DNA from: Lentibacillus salicampi
GTDB lineage: Bacteria > Bacillota > Bacilli > Bacillales > Amphibacillaceae
Direction: 5' to 3'
NCBI RefSeq assembly: GCF_004565465.1
Contig: NZ_SRHY01000036.1
Coordinates: forward strand, 1 to 32,911
DNA: 32,911 nt
Within the stretch, counting starts at the first letter, position 1; every line of letters starts with the position of its first letter. Below the pieces are notes generated by a model that had not been told where the DNA came from, did not search any database, and saw nothing but the letters and a program-made list of their open reading frames with translations. The position numbers were made by a program, and so were the translations under genes. Shown in pieces: positions 8,198-16,192 of the stretch.

Positions 8198-8752
8198 TTA
8201 TGACCCGTTAACCTGCCTGATAAACTCCTTCATCAGCCTCGGCATATCAGGCCACGCATGCCCGGACACCAGATTGCCATCCGTATGGTTCGACTCTTCA
8301 ATGTAATTGGCGCCTGCTGCTTCCACTTCCGGTTTGCAGGCCACATAAGCTGTCATCTCTCTGCCCTTCAGATGCTCTTTTACCGTCGTCAGAACCTGAG
8401 CCGCATGGCAGACGGCCCCAACCGGTTTATTCGTCTCGAAAAAGTGGCTGACAATTCCCGGCACATGCTCATTCAAACGGATATGCTCAGGTGCACGCCC
8501 ACCCGGAATGATAAGCGCATCATAGTCGGCAGGATTCACCTCGTCAAAGCTTGCCGTTGCCTCAATCTGATAGCCTTCTTTTTCAGTATACGTCTCCCAG
8601 CCAATGAAATCGTGGACAACTGTATGCAACTGTTTAGGTGAAGCAGCCGCTATGGTTGTCTCGTAGCCTTCCTCCAGACAGCGGAAATACGGATAATAAA
8701 TTTCCAGCGACTCAACAGCATCTCCGGCTAAGATCAGGACTTTTTTGGCCAT
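8198..8752 (-). CDS. DJ-1/PfpI family protein
   Basis: This 184-residue protein of the DJ-1/ThiJ/PfpI superfamily is a flavodoxin-like fold with a reactive Cys in a nucleophile elbow. The elbow is visible as AVCHAAQ with Cys115 and His116, and an acidic partner is likely in AGDAVESLEIYYP (Glu14 or Glu17). IIPGGRAPEHIR matches the Gly/Arg loop near the active site. Members act as glyoxalase/deglycase-like enzymes, chaperones or proteases; the role here is unknown but probably linked to stress. It starts at an ATG behind GGGGAGG, and a hairpin terminator follows. It stands alone, with the intergenic remnant upstream. Confidence 0.88.
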   Translation of the reverse strand: MAKKVLILAGDAVESLEIYYPYFRCLEEGYETTIAAASPKQLHTVVHDFIGWETYTEKEGYQIEATASFDEVNPADYDALIIPGGRAPEHIRLNEHVPGIVSHFFETNKPVGAVCHAAQVLTTVKEHLKGREMTAYVACKPEVEAAGANYIEESNHTDGNLVSGHAWPDMPRLMKEFIRQVNGS

Positions 8753-8821
8753 GAAAAAACCTCCCCTTTGAATATAACTTTAGTATAGCATATTCATACA
8801 GCAGGGAGGTTAGCCAGTGAA

Positions 8822-9019
8822 TCAGTTTTCGAATTTTTTTGATTTACAATTCAATGTATCTGTTAAATGTTTTGAGGCTTTCAAAATATGCTTGCGCGCG
8901 AATAATCGCTTCTTACGTTTGTTCCAGCTATGGACTGCTGAAATTAGCTCTCCATCAGATGATGGCTCAGAATTTTTTAGAATCCAATGGACCGTTGCAA
9001 GCAACTCCATTCCGTATGG
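8822..9019 (-). pseudogene. C-terminal remnant of a larger gene
   Basis: A 65-codon open frame on the minus strand starts directly after a stop at 9020-9022 and reads PYGMELLATVHWILKNSEP, then a charged helix-rich tail (VHSWNKRKKRLFARKHILKA). It has no ribosome binding site and begins in mid-motif, so it looks like the end of a longer protein whose front was deleted. The phrase YGMELLATVHW recalls the C-terminal part of macrodomain proteins of the DarG type, but this is from memory and unproven. The plus-strand frame over the same bases (GTG at 8817 behind GGGAGG) looks less protein-like and is not called. Confidence 0.45.
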
Positions 9020-9038
9020 TTAATCTCTCAATTGTCCT

Positions 9039-9521
9039 TCATATCCCCGGAACCACCAAGTCCGTATCATCCGGCACATACCCCAGCTTATGCGCCATAG
9101 ACACAATCTGCCCTTTATGATGAAATTCATGAGTGATGGTATGGGTGAAGAGCCACAATACGGACAGTTCCTCATACTCCTCCTGCCAGGGGACAGGACC
9201 TTTTATAACCTCATCGGCATGGTTTTCATATGTATTAAGAAACCGGCTGGCCAGATCATCCACTTCACTGAAAATTCCCCGCATGTCCTGCACGTTGCTA
9301 ACCATCCCAGGCTCAGCAAACGTGATGTTTTCTTTTAGTCCGAAATTTCCCAGCCATGACTGATAGCATTCGGCTACATGTGTATGCAGGTTCCGGATGG
9401 ATCCCCATCCGAATCCATCCAGTTCCTTGATGTAGTCATCCGCATCCAATTTTTCACAAAACGCAAACAGCAATTCCCGTGTATTTTTCACCAGCTCATA
9501 TTGACGGTTTAAAACACTCAT
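9039..9521 (-). CDS. DinB-family protein
   Basis: This is a 160-residue DinB/YfiT-type four-helix bundle. Candidate metal ligands are His48 (LHTHVAECY), plus His131 and His135 in the ITHEFHHKGQIV block; HxGQI is the family signature. The first helix (LNRQYELVKNTRELLFAFCEKL) fits the fold. Proteins of this group are metal-dependent enzymes of largely unknown substrate, some being bacillithiol or mycothiol S-transferases. It is divergent from the DUF819 gene across a 133-bp gap. It is distinct from the other DinB protein at 1812: the shared features are limited to the histidine pattern. Confidence 0.85.
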   Translation of the reverse strand: MSVLNRQYELVKNTRELLFAFCEKLDADDYIKELDGFGWGSIRNLHTHVAECYQSWLGNFGLKENITFAEPGMVSNVQDMRGIFSEVDDLASRFLNTYENHADEVIKGPVPWQEEYEELSVLWLFTHTITHEFHHKGQIVSMAHKLGYVPDDTDLVVPGI

Positions 9522-9654
9522 GTAATTCCCCCTGACGCAGCATTTTCGAGTAACGATTTTTGAACTATTTCTATATTAACATAAATGCTGTACACTAATA
9601 TGTACCAGAACCAATGAAACGTTTTTATCCATTTTTTTAAAGAGGTGAACCCAA

Positions 9655-10881
9655 TTGGAAACGTCACTCATATCTCCGGATAATACGTGGGCGCTGTGGG
9701 CATTTGTGACAGGCTGGGCGGCTGTCAGTATTTATCTGGAGCAGAAATATGCATGGGCATCCAAAATGTCCGGGGCGATCATCGCCCTGATTGGCGCGAT
9801 GGTGCTGGCCAACTTAAACGTTATTCCGCTTGAATCGGGGGTCTATGATGCGGTCTGGGACTATGTCGTGCCATTGGCGATTCCGCTGCTTCTGTTTCAG
9901 GCCAACATTAAAAAGATCTGGCAGGAAAGCGGCCGGATGCTGACCATCTTTCTATTAAGCGCCATCGGTACCGTGGCAGGAACGATTGTGTCTTTCATGC
10001 TGCTGAAGGATGTGATCCCGCATTTGGATAAGCTGGCTGCGATGATGGCAGGATCGTACACGGGCGGCAGCGTGAATTTTGCCGCCATGGCCTCCAAGTT
10101 TGAGGCGCCGGGTGAGCTCGTTTCAGCGACTGTTGTGGCCGATAATGCGATGATGGCGGTGTTCTTTTTCGTGTTGATGGCGATTCCGGCTATCTCTTTT
10201 TTCCGGAAAAGGTACCAGACACCACATATGGAAGAAGTGGAGGCTGACACGTCCGAAAATAACGGTGAAACGCAGGCAGCGTCATTCTGGCAGCGAAAAG
10301 AAATCGCCTTGAAAGATATCGCTACGAGTGTTGCCACGGCATTTGTCCTTGTTGCTGTATCATTTCAGCTGGCCGAGTTTTTTGCCGGTGTGGTACCAAG
10401 CGGTGAAGGCGTGAACATTTTTTACCAGGTACTGGGCGCCGTTATTGGTGATCAATATTTGATGTTAACGACACTGACTGTTTTGGCAGTCATCGCTTTT
10501 CCGAATTATTTCGGGAATATCCGGGGGACGCAGGAGATCGGGACATTTTTGATTTATTTATTCTTTGTGGTCATTGGTGTGCCGGCATCGCTTGCACTTG
10601 TCGTGACAACGGCGCCGCTTCTGCTCGTTTTCACATTGATTATTGTCGTCATCAATTTACTTATCTCTCTTGTGCTCGGGAAATGGTTCAAATTTAACCT
10701 GGAGGAAATCGTTCTCGCCAGCAACGCCAACCTTGGTGGTCCGACAACGGCTGCAGCGATGGCCATCGCCAAAGGCTGGCATAAACTAATTGTACCAATT
10801 CTGCTTGTTGGCACACTTGGTTATATCATCGGGAACTACATCGGGACTGGTCTTGGGCTGTGGTTTCAAACGTTTATGTGA
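9655..10881 (+). CDS. DUF819 family membrane protein (YjcL-like)
   Basis: This 408-residue integral membrane protein has about 10-11 helices. The family is DUF819 (YjcL in Bacillus), a predicted transporter of the same broad fold as bile acid/sodium symporters, with no established substrate. Family hallmarks are AGSYTGGSVNFAAMASKF (about residues 130-147) and the matching inverted-repeat segment SNANLGGPTTAAAMAIAKGW in the second half (about 359-378). These Gly-rich helices break the membrane at the presumed transport site. A polar, acidic loop (about residues 195-215) separates the halves. It starts at a TTG behind AGAGGTG and is followed by a good terminator, so it is a single-gene unit. 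Confidence 0.88.
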   Translation: METSLISPDNTWALWAFVTGWAAVSIYLEQKYAWASKMSGAIIALIGAMVLANLNVIPLESGVYDAVWDYVVPLAIPLLLFQANIKKIWQESGRMLTIFLLSAIGTVAGTIVSFMLLKDVIPHLDKLAAMMAGSYTGGSVNFAAMASKFEAPGELVSATVVADNAMMAVFFFVLMAIPAISFFRKRYQTPHMEEVEADTSENNGETQAASFWQRKEIALKDIATSVATAFVLVAVSFQLAEFFAGVVPSGEGVNIFYQVLGAVIGDQYLMLTTLTVLAVIAFPNYFGNIRGTQEIGTFLIYLFFVVIGVPASLALVVTTAPLLLVFTLIIVVINLLISLVLGKWFKFNLEEIVLASNANLGGPTTAAAMAIAKGWHKLIVPILLVGTLGYIIGNYIGTGLGLWFQTFM

Positions 10882-10925
10882 CTTTTGAGAGGGGACTTTT
10901 CAAAAGGTAATTTGATGTAGCTGCT

Positions 10926-10952
10926 GCTCCCGGTATGACACCGGGAGCTTTT
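10926..10952 (+). terminator. terminator after the DUF819 gene
   Basis: GCTCCCGGT (10926-10934) and ACCGGGAGC (10940-10948) form a 9-bp GC-rich stem with a 5-base loop followed by TTTTA, a standard intrinsic terminator 45 bp after the stop codon. Confidence 0.85.
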
Positions 10953-11016
10953 ACTTTGATGGAAGGAAGGTAGATTCGATCGAAAACGAACATCGGCATT
11001 AGAGGGTATGATGCTC

Positions 11017-11100
11017 GCACAAGTTTGTATTGCTGCCGCTCGAGTTGAGGCTCTCTCTGCACGAGTTCGCACCATTCCCGACCGCGTTCACCACCCCCTT
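11017..11100. repeat. short array of degenerate 21-bp repeats
   Basis: Four units of exactly 21 bp start at 11017, 11038, 11059 and 11080 with GCACAAGTT, GCTCGAGTT, GCACGAGTT and GACCGCGTT. A weaker fifth copy may precede them at 10996. The period equals that of the long array at 2398. Like that array, it lies between two convergent genes, inside the pair of terminators. Confidence 0.55.
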
Positions 11101-11138
11101 CGAAAATGCAAAGCAAGTCCATGCCTGAAGCCGCCTCC

Positions 11139-11178
11139 CAAAAATGCAAATCCCGCATCACCATAATAGTGGTGCGGG
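11139..11178 (-). terminator. terminator after sodF
   Basis: The 10-bp stem 11152-11161 / 11169-11178 (one T-G pair, 7-base loop) is followed on the minus strand by ATTTGCATTTTT, fitting intrinsic termination 20 bp after the sodF stop codon. Confidence 0.7.
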
Positions 11179-11198
11179 GTCATGTTTGATTCAACTCA

Positions 11199-12188
11199 TT
11201 AATACGGTTTCCACATAACCTTCTTCGCCTCGGCAAAACGCTGATTCACACTATCCCAGCAGACAACATTCCACCATGCGTCAATGTAATCTGCGCGGTT
11301 GTTGTGATACTGCAAATAATAAGCGTGCTCCCAGACGTCAAGGACGAGCAACGGAATCACATCCTGCTGGGATAAGTTCTGGTGCTTTTCTGCCTGCAGG
11401 ATTTCGGTCCGCCATGATCGCGGTGACCAGACAAGCATGGCCCACCCGACAGCTTGCACATTTTCAGCCGCCTTCGAAAAGTGTTCTTTAAATTTATCAA
11501 AATTGCCGAAAGTCCGTTTGATTTCTTTGGCGATTTCGCCGTCCGCTTTGCCCCCGCCATCCGGACTCATGTTATCCCAAAACATGGTATGCAGATAGTG
11601 CCCGGCGCCATTGAATGCCGCCTCGCCTTCCCAGTGACGGATCAGCGAGAAGTCACCGTTTTTTCTGGCCTTCTGCATTTCTTTTTCTGCCTTGTTCAAG
11701 CCGTCCACATAGCTTTGGTGATGTTTATCATGATGCAGCCGCATGATCTCCTCGCTGATGTGGGGCTCCAGTGCATTGTAGGCATACGGAAGCGGTGGCA
11801 GAGTATGTTCACCGATCGGAACGGGCCTGTGTTTCGTTGACTTCCGACCATCATCAGACTCCTCATCATCTATGCTCTCCCTTTGCATTCTGTTATCCGG
11901 CTCTTCTTCCATCAATTGGATGAATTCTGACTTGAGCTGGTGTGCCTTCGTGTTCAATGATTCCATTTCCCCCGCAATATCAGCTGGTTCGTCATCGTCC
12001 AGTAATTGTTCACGGTAAGCACCGGCCAGCTCGCCCAGTTCCCGAAAGCGGTCTTGCCACTCCCCTGGATTAAATGTCCCATCCGTTATTCCTGAACGTG
12101 TTTCCAATGATTGAACCAGCTGCTCGCATTGTTCCGTCCATTCCACCAATTCTCCCAGCCAGTCTGCTTCTGTTGCTTGCTTCGTCAT
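11199..12188 (-). CDS. sodF: superoxide dismutase with N-terminal extension, SodF type
   Basis: This 329-residue protein is much longer than ordinary Fe/Mn superoxide dismutases (about 200). Residues 1-120 are an acidic, probably helical extension (rich in Glu/Asp, ending in a DDEESDDG linker), and residues 123-329 are the enzyme. All metal ligands are visible: His152 (LHHDKHHQSY), His200 (HYLHTMFW), Asp284 and His288 (LDVWEHAYY). The opening VPIGEHTLPPLPYAYNALEP and HHQSYVDGLNKAE match Bacillus SodF as I remember it, which also has an extension. It converts superoxide to peroxide and oxygen; iron versus manganese cannot be decided here. The ATG at 12188 sits 9 bases after AGGAGG, whereas the TTG at 12194 is too close. 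Confidence 0.92.
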   Translation of the reverse strand: MTKQATEADWLGELVEWTEQCEQLVQSLETRSGITDGTFNPGEWQDRFRELGELAGAYREQLLDDDEPADIAGEMESLNTKAHQLKSEFIQLMEEEPDNRMQRESIDDEESDDGRKSTKHRPVPIGEHTLPPLPYAYNALEPHISEEIMRLHHDKHHQSYVDGLNKAEKEMQKARKNGDFSLIRHWEGEAAFNGAGHYLHTMFWDNMSPDGGGKADGEIAKEIKRTFGNFDKFKEHFSKAAENVQAVGWAMLVWSPRSWRTEILQAEKHQNLSQQDVIPLLVLDVWEHAYYLQYHNNRADYIDAWWNVVCWDSVNQRFAEAKKVMWKPY

Positions 12189-12318
12189 CAGCAATGTCCT
12201 CCTCTTTATGGATAAAATACTTCCATTCCCAGCCTATGCCCGAAAGCCCATTTTGGTAACACGCTGGATTTTATTGTAAGAAGAACACTTATGAAGCAGG
12301 AATCCAGCTTCTATACAA

Positions 12319-12516
12319 TCAATCCTCATCCCAAAATAATTCATCCAGTGTCCTGGACAATGCTTTACAAATGGATTTGCACAAGCTGAGCGTCGGGTTA
12401 TATTTGCCCAATTCAATCAGCCCGATCGTCTGTCTCGATACGCCAACACGCTTAGCCAGCTCTTCTTGTGACAAATCATGCTCCGCCCTAGCCACTTTGA
12501 GCTTAATGTTTTTCAT
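12319..12516 (-). CDS. Xre-family transcriptional regulator (YozG-like)
   Basis: This 65-residue protein is almost entirely one helix-turn-helix domain. Helices 2-3 lie around SQEELAKRVGVSRQTIGLIELGKYNPTL, and the C-terminus CKALSRTLDELFW is typical of the small single-domain Xre regulators. The likely start is the ATG at 12516, which overlaps the end of the upstream membrane-protein gene by 14 bp; earlier in-frame ATGs exist inside that gene. The overlap implies translational coupling, so regulator and membrane protein are made together. Such pairs are common in Bacillaceae, with the regulator usually controlling its own operon. A palindrome upstream of the operon promoter is a candidate binding site. 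Confidence 0.87.
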   Translation of the reverse strand: MKNIKLKVARAEHDLSQEELAKRVGVSRQTIGLIELGKYNPTLSLCKSICKALSRTLDELFWDED

Positions 12517-13039
12517 CATCGTCACCATCTTCATCCATATCTTCCAGCTGCTTAGCCACTGCCTTGTCGCTCTTTTTCTTCATAATCGTGTGGCTGATAA
12601 TCATCATAAACACCAGAAATGGCACATAAAATATAATAGACACAAAGAAGACAAGGATAAAGTTAAAAATACTGTTCGCGACCCCATCAACGTATGAAAT
12701 GGTACTGTTCAGAGCAATACCAAATGAACCGACAGCGCCAATCACCGCCCCGACGATCAGGTTTTTCTTCTCCCTGGACATCTTATTCGTCCGATCATGC
12801 ATCTCCACCTCATCGGAATAGAGTCCGAGCTTCACCGACCGGTAAGAAAAATAAATACCAGTGGCGAGAAAAATCGCCCACTCAGTGAAAGCTGCCTCAA
12901 TGTGGAAGCCGTGCTGGTAAAACTTAATAGCTGCTGAAATAACACAAATGACCACCACAAGAATATAAATTTCTTTGTAAATTTTATTTTCGAGTGTGGT
13001 GATCCGTTCGTCTTTCGAATGGTTTTTCCGAGAAAACAT
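12503..13039 (-). CDS. membrane protein partner of the Xre regulator (DUF6773-like)
   Basis: This 178-residue membrane protein has hydrophobic segments at about residues 25-43, 52-66, 91-111 and 122-150. It has a charged N-terminus (KNHSKDERITTLENKIYKE) and a very acidic C-terminal tail (EDMDEDGDDDEKH). The N-terminal pattern of an ERI-x-x-L-x-NKIY helix before the first membrane segment recalls DUF6773. No enzymatic motif is seen. It is the first gene of a two-gene unit with the overlapping Xre regulator. The arrangement suggests that the membrane protein influences the regulator or is its target, but this is an inference from gene order. Confidence 0.7.
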   Translation of the reverse strand: MFSRKNHSKDERITTLENKIYKEIYILVVVICVISAAIKFYQHGFHIEAAFTEWAIFLATGIYFSYRSVKLGLYSDEVEMHDRTNKMSREKKNLIVGAVIGAVGSFGIALNSTISYVDGVANSIFNFILVFFVSIIFYVPFLVFMMIISHTIMKKKSDKAVAKQLEDMDEDGDDDEKH

Positions 13040-13069
13040 TGGCCTGCCCCCGTTTTTATGTTTTCTCTT

Positions 13070-13115
13070 ATTGTATACTAAAAATAAGCTTTTTGCAATA
13101 TATAAATTGCAAAAA
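13070..13115 (-). promoter_or_regulatory. promoter and palindromic operator of the DUF6773-xre operon
   Basis: Read on the minus strand there is a -35 TTGCAA (13093-13098), a 17-bp spacer and a -10 TACAAT (13070-13075), about 30 bp before the ATG at 13039. A perfect inverted repeat, TTTTTGCAAT (13090-13099), 6 bases, ATTGCAAAAA (13106-13115), overlaps the -35 box. That position suits repression by a dimer, most simply the Xre protein of the same operon. Confidence 0.6.
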
Positions 13116-13284
13116 TAACATTATATACGACAATAAAACTATAATATATGTCATAAAAACAAAGACGGACTTCCTAAACAGGAAAAACCCTCTGCACGCC
13201 GCACGCTATCCCGACCATTCGCTAAACAAACAGCCGTTCTTCTTGTATAATGACCATGTCATGACGAACAAAAGGGGACTGACA

Positions 13285-13911
13285 ATGGACGGAAAAATTC
13301 ATGCACTGATCGGCGCCGGAACGGGGGTTGCTGTTGCCCAGTCGACCGGCCAGGACGCCATTAATACAGCTATACTGATGGGCGCCGGTGTGATTGCCGC
13401 GCTTGCACCAGATTTGGATACAGCCGGAAAACTCGCCAATAAAATCTCACTATCTCATAAAATGATTCAAAGTTTTGTGCGCTCCACCGGTATTCTGCTG
13501 GCTATTTACGCCTGGTTTATGCTAGCCGGGACAGAACAATATATGGGGCTTACGCTAGGGGCTTTTTTGTTATTCATTGCGCCGAAGTTTTCCCAAAAAC
13601 TGATGCTCTTTATCAGCGGCGCCGCCATTATTGCTGGGGGTATATTGTTATCACAAACATGGGTCTGGCTGGCGGGCGCTTATGTCACCGTTGCTGCGCT
13701 CGTATCGCACAGGGGTTACACCCATTCAATAATAGGCTGGCTTTTCTTCAGTCTAGTTGCCTATTATGTCCATACGGAATTTGCAGTCCATGGTCTTTTT
13801 TGGACGCTTGTTTTTGCCTACGGGAGCCATTTAGTGGCCGACATGCGGTTTGTACCGGGGAACAAACGCGGAATCAAATTATTGTTGCCGTTTAGCAAGA
13901 AGGGGGTTTAG
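13285..13911 (+). CDS. membrane-bound metal-dependent hydrolase (YdjM/DUF457 type)
   Basis: This 208-residue protein of the LexA-regulated/YdjM-like family is a predicted membrane metalloenzyme of unknown substrate. Metal-binding type motifs are spread along the chain: APDLDTAG (about residues 47-54), SHRGYTHS (about 147-154) and GSHLVADMRF (about 183-192). They are separated by hydrophobic helices, as in the phosphatidic-acid-phosphatase-like arrangement proposed for the family. The open frame extends upstream to 13039, but AAAGGGGA precedes the ATG at 13285 and the family starts with MDGKIHALIGAG, so I place the start there. A TATAAT at 13246-13251 is a possible -10 box, without a convincing -35. 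Confidence 0.85.
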   Translation: MDGKIHALIGAGTGVAVAQSTGQDAINTAILMGAGVIAALAPDLDTAGKLANKISLSHKMIQSFVRSTGILLAIYAWFMLAGTEQYMGLTLGAFLLFIAPKFSQKLMLFISGAAIIAGGILLSQTWVWLAGAYVTVAALVSHRGYTHSIIGWLFFSLVAYYVHTEFAVHGLFWTLVFAYGSHLVADMRFVPGNKRGIKLLLPFSKKGV

Positions 13912-13945
13912 GAGGAGAAAGCGGAGACGGGCCGGTGTTTCGACT

Positions 13946-15868
13946 TTATCCTCCGCCCTTTTCAGCTGACCGAGTCAAACTAAGCTTCAACGTTTCCTGT
14001 AATGTATTGACTTCCTGACGAACTTGAGCGTGTTCCGGTATGTCAGGAATATCAAAGGTCCCGAGTAATCGGTACTGCTCAATAGACTGTGCCATCGTCT
14101 CGAATAAATAGATAAACTCCGCCACTTCGGCTTTGGATAATCCTGTTGCCCCACCATTTTCTGCAGCCGTATCCAAGAAATAGCCAAGCTGTTCCATCGA
14201 GAAAATTGCCGGCGATAAACGGCTCAAGTAATCGAAATCATTCGGGATTTCACCTAACGATGTGTTGTAAACGGTTCGTAAATTATTTAAATTGGTCTGC
14301 ATTTTATTTTGCGTACGATGGAAATCCGAAGCTATCGACACACTGTTTTCCGAAAAAATCTTGAAAAATAACTGTGATTGGCTGCGAATGGTTTTAGACA
14401 TTAAATGCGGCAGGCGGCTTGACGCTGAATGCCGACCGACCAGCAGAACGCCTATAATCCCAATGATGCAGCCAATGATGATATCCGTTATGCGTGCGGT
14501 GGCAAAGTAAGATAAATTTTGAATTTGGGTTGTACTTTCAGCCATTAAAATTGCATTCGGTGTGATGAACGTAACGGCGAGTGCATAGTTGCGCACCATG
14601 AAGGTTTCTGTGAGAAAGTGAAACATCGCGATTAATAGCACCACAACAATCGGAGCCGGACTGATGGATAAAATCACGACAGCCACTATAATCCCAGTCA
14701 AGGTTCCAAGCGAACGCTGAATGGACCGGTGAAACGTACTGATGATGGTAGAACCGAGCATGACAGAACCACACGAAACAGGGATCCAGTATGACCGGTC
14801 AAATTCAAACGAAAAGGCAATCAACGCCGCAAGCCCCAGTACGATGGCATATCGTACGGATGTTAAAAAAACAAGGGCGTTTTTATCAAACGCATCCGCA
14901 AATTTTTTGATGATTGGTTGTTTCTGTAGATGAACTTCCTGGTCCAAATTGGGAAACGTTTCATGAATAACCGCATTTGCCTCGACTAACTTGGCCAAAA
15001 GGCGCTCCTCTCGCGTATTTAATTGTTTCATATCGGGAGCAGTGATGCTTATTGCCGGATGCTTTTTCTGAAGCGCGTCTGTAATCTGTTGCAAGAATAC
15101 ACTCATTTTCGGCGGCACTTCTTTTTTCCCTTCCGCCTCCATCTCCAGGATATCCATCCAAATACCATGTGCTAATTCTTTTAATACATATAACCGCTTG
15201 AACGAATCGGTGCTGCGCCAGGAAATATAGCCAGATGCCAATGTGCTTTCAGCATCCTGTAATGAGAATAACGTTTTCTCCTTCATTTCATTAAAATTGG
15301 CCGTTCCAATGGATTCCAATAAGGTCGATAGTGCCCAGTAAAGGCGATAAATCGACTTCTTTTCCGGCTCATAAGGATCGGAAAACCATCCAGCCATTGC
15401 AACCAGCCAGGAAACGGTGCCACCCATCGCGACCAACCCGGCCCTGAGTAGTGCGGCATCCGGATTCATTTCCATTGCAGATGTCATGGCAAAAATGATG
15501 ACAAAGAAGATCGATGCCGGCCCCGGGATTTTCAAGGCGCCAAAAACAAACGTCCCGACCCCGCCAATTAGCCCTAATAACACAGAAAATAAAACAGGCG
15601 AAGCTGCCGTCAGTGTACCAAGCCCTACAGCGGCGGACAATCCCAGTATAACGAAAAACACCTTTTTTGCCCGATGTTTATACGGTTCATTAAACACATA
15701 TAATGATGAAAATCCCCCAATTCCGGCAAGTAAACCATATTGGAAATTCCCGAGCAATATGCCAATCATGACGGGAATGGACGCACTTAGCCCAGCTCCA
15801 ATTGCTCGCCGCCACGGAAAAGGAGTTCTTTTTACCTTTAAAGCATCTTTAATGATCGATGTTGCCAC
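13946..15868 (-). CDS. FUSC family (aromatic acid exporter-like) membrane protein
   Basis: This 640-residue protein has the two-block architecture of FUSC/YccS-type proteins: a first membrane block (about residues 20-165), a soluble helical region (about 165-330), a second membrane block (about 340-480) and a helical C-terminal domain (about 490-640). The second block contains the family segment SYWIPVSCGSVMLGSTIISTFHRSIQRSLGT (split here only for reading: SYWIPVSCGSVMLG, then TFHRSIQRSLGT). Family members are proposed to export aromatic carboxylic acids or other toxic compounds. It starts at a GTG behind AGAAGGAA. A MITE-like repeat ends only 28 bp upstream, so the promoter must lie in or beyond that element. 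Confidence 0.85.
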   Translation of the reverse strand: MATSIIKDALKVKRTPFPWRRAIGAGLSASIPVMIGILLGNFQYGLLAGIGGFSSLYVFNEPYKHRAKKVFFVILGLSAAVGLGTLTAASPVLFSVLLGLIGGVGTFVFGALKIPGPASIFFVIIFAMTSAMEMNPDAALLRAGLVAMGGTVSWLVAMAGWFSDPYEPEKKSIYRLYWALSTLLESIGTANFNEMKEKTLFSLQDAESTLASGYISWRSTDSFKRLYVLKELAHGIWMDILEMEAEGKKEVPPKMSVFLQQITDALQKKHPAISITAPDMKQLNTREERLLAKLVEANAVIHETFPNLDQEVHLQKQPIIKKFADAFDKNALVFLTSVRYAIVLGLAALIAFSFEFDRSYWIPVSCGSVMLGSTIISTFHRSIQRSLGTLTGIIVAVVILSISPAPIVVVLLIAMFHFLTETFMVRNYALAVTFITPNAILMAESTTQIQNLSYFATARITDIIIGCIIGIIGVLLVGRHSASSRLPHLMSKTIRSQSQLFFKIFSENSVSIASDFHRTQNKMQTNLNNLRTVYNTSLGEIPNDFDYLSRLSPAIFSMEQLGYFLDTAAENGGATGLSKAEVAEFIYLFETMAQSIEQYRLLGTFDIPDIPEHAQVRQEVNTLQETLKLSLTRSAEKGGG

Positions 15869-15895
15869 TGAAACTTCCTTCTTTCTCTAAGTGCG

Positions 15896-16041
15896 TGTTC
15901 AAAAAGGAGGATAAAAAGGACCGAGAAGTTCGAGGCAGCGTAGTTTTGGCGGGCGGAATGTATGCATTTAAATACGTGAGTAGCGCAAAAACAAGCCAAC
16001 GAAGAAATTCGACGTGTCATTTTTACCGGACTTTTTGAACA
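15896..16041. mobile_element. MITE-like element with imperfect terminal inverted repeats
   Basis: The 146-bp element begins TGTTCAAAAAG and ends CTTTTTGAACA, an 11-bp perfect terminal inverted repeat. Partial complementarity continues inward (ATAAAAAGGAC against GTAAAAATGAC, then TCGA on both sides). It has no coding capacity; the minus-strand frame 15838-16020 is an artefact. It resembles a small non-autonomous repeat that I have seen in several Bacillaceae genomes. It lies between the RNase H-like and FUSC genes, close to the FUSC start. Confidence 0.6.
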
Positions 16042-16062
16042 GCCTCTCTAAGCTGTTTTTTT
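16038..16062 (+). terminator. hairpin and T tract at the edge of the MITE-like element
   Basis: AACAGC (16038-16043) and GCTGTT (16052-16057) form a short stem followed by an uninterrupted run of Ts. It points away from any plus-strand gene, so it is probably part of the repeat element rather than a gene terminator. Confidence 0.4.
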
Positions 16063-16192
16063 AGTTTAGTATGTTTGGTGGATGAAGCCCATGTGAGCAG
16101 TTTACATGCACGAAGTCACATTGTGTGCAAATAAATGGCATACATATCTATTTTAAAGAATAACTGTTATAAGTCAATTTTTCCCCATCCTG

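Noticed and set aside
8817..9023. 68-residue plus-strand frame with GTG behind GGGAGG
   Set aside because: The antisense frame is more protein-like (MELLATVHW); this one has no recognisable pattern, and the ribosome-binding-site-like sequence alone is weak evidence.
13039..13284. 77-residue N-terminal extension of the DUF457 hydrolase
   Set aside because: The extension is AT-rich, includes the promoter region and lacks a ribosome binding site; the ATG at 13285 has both ribosome binding site and family-like start.
15838..16020. 60-residue minus-strand frame upstream of the FUSC gene
   Set aside because: It spans the MITE-like element and overlaps the FUSC start in another frame.
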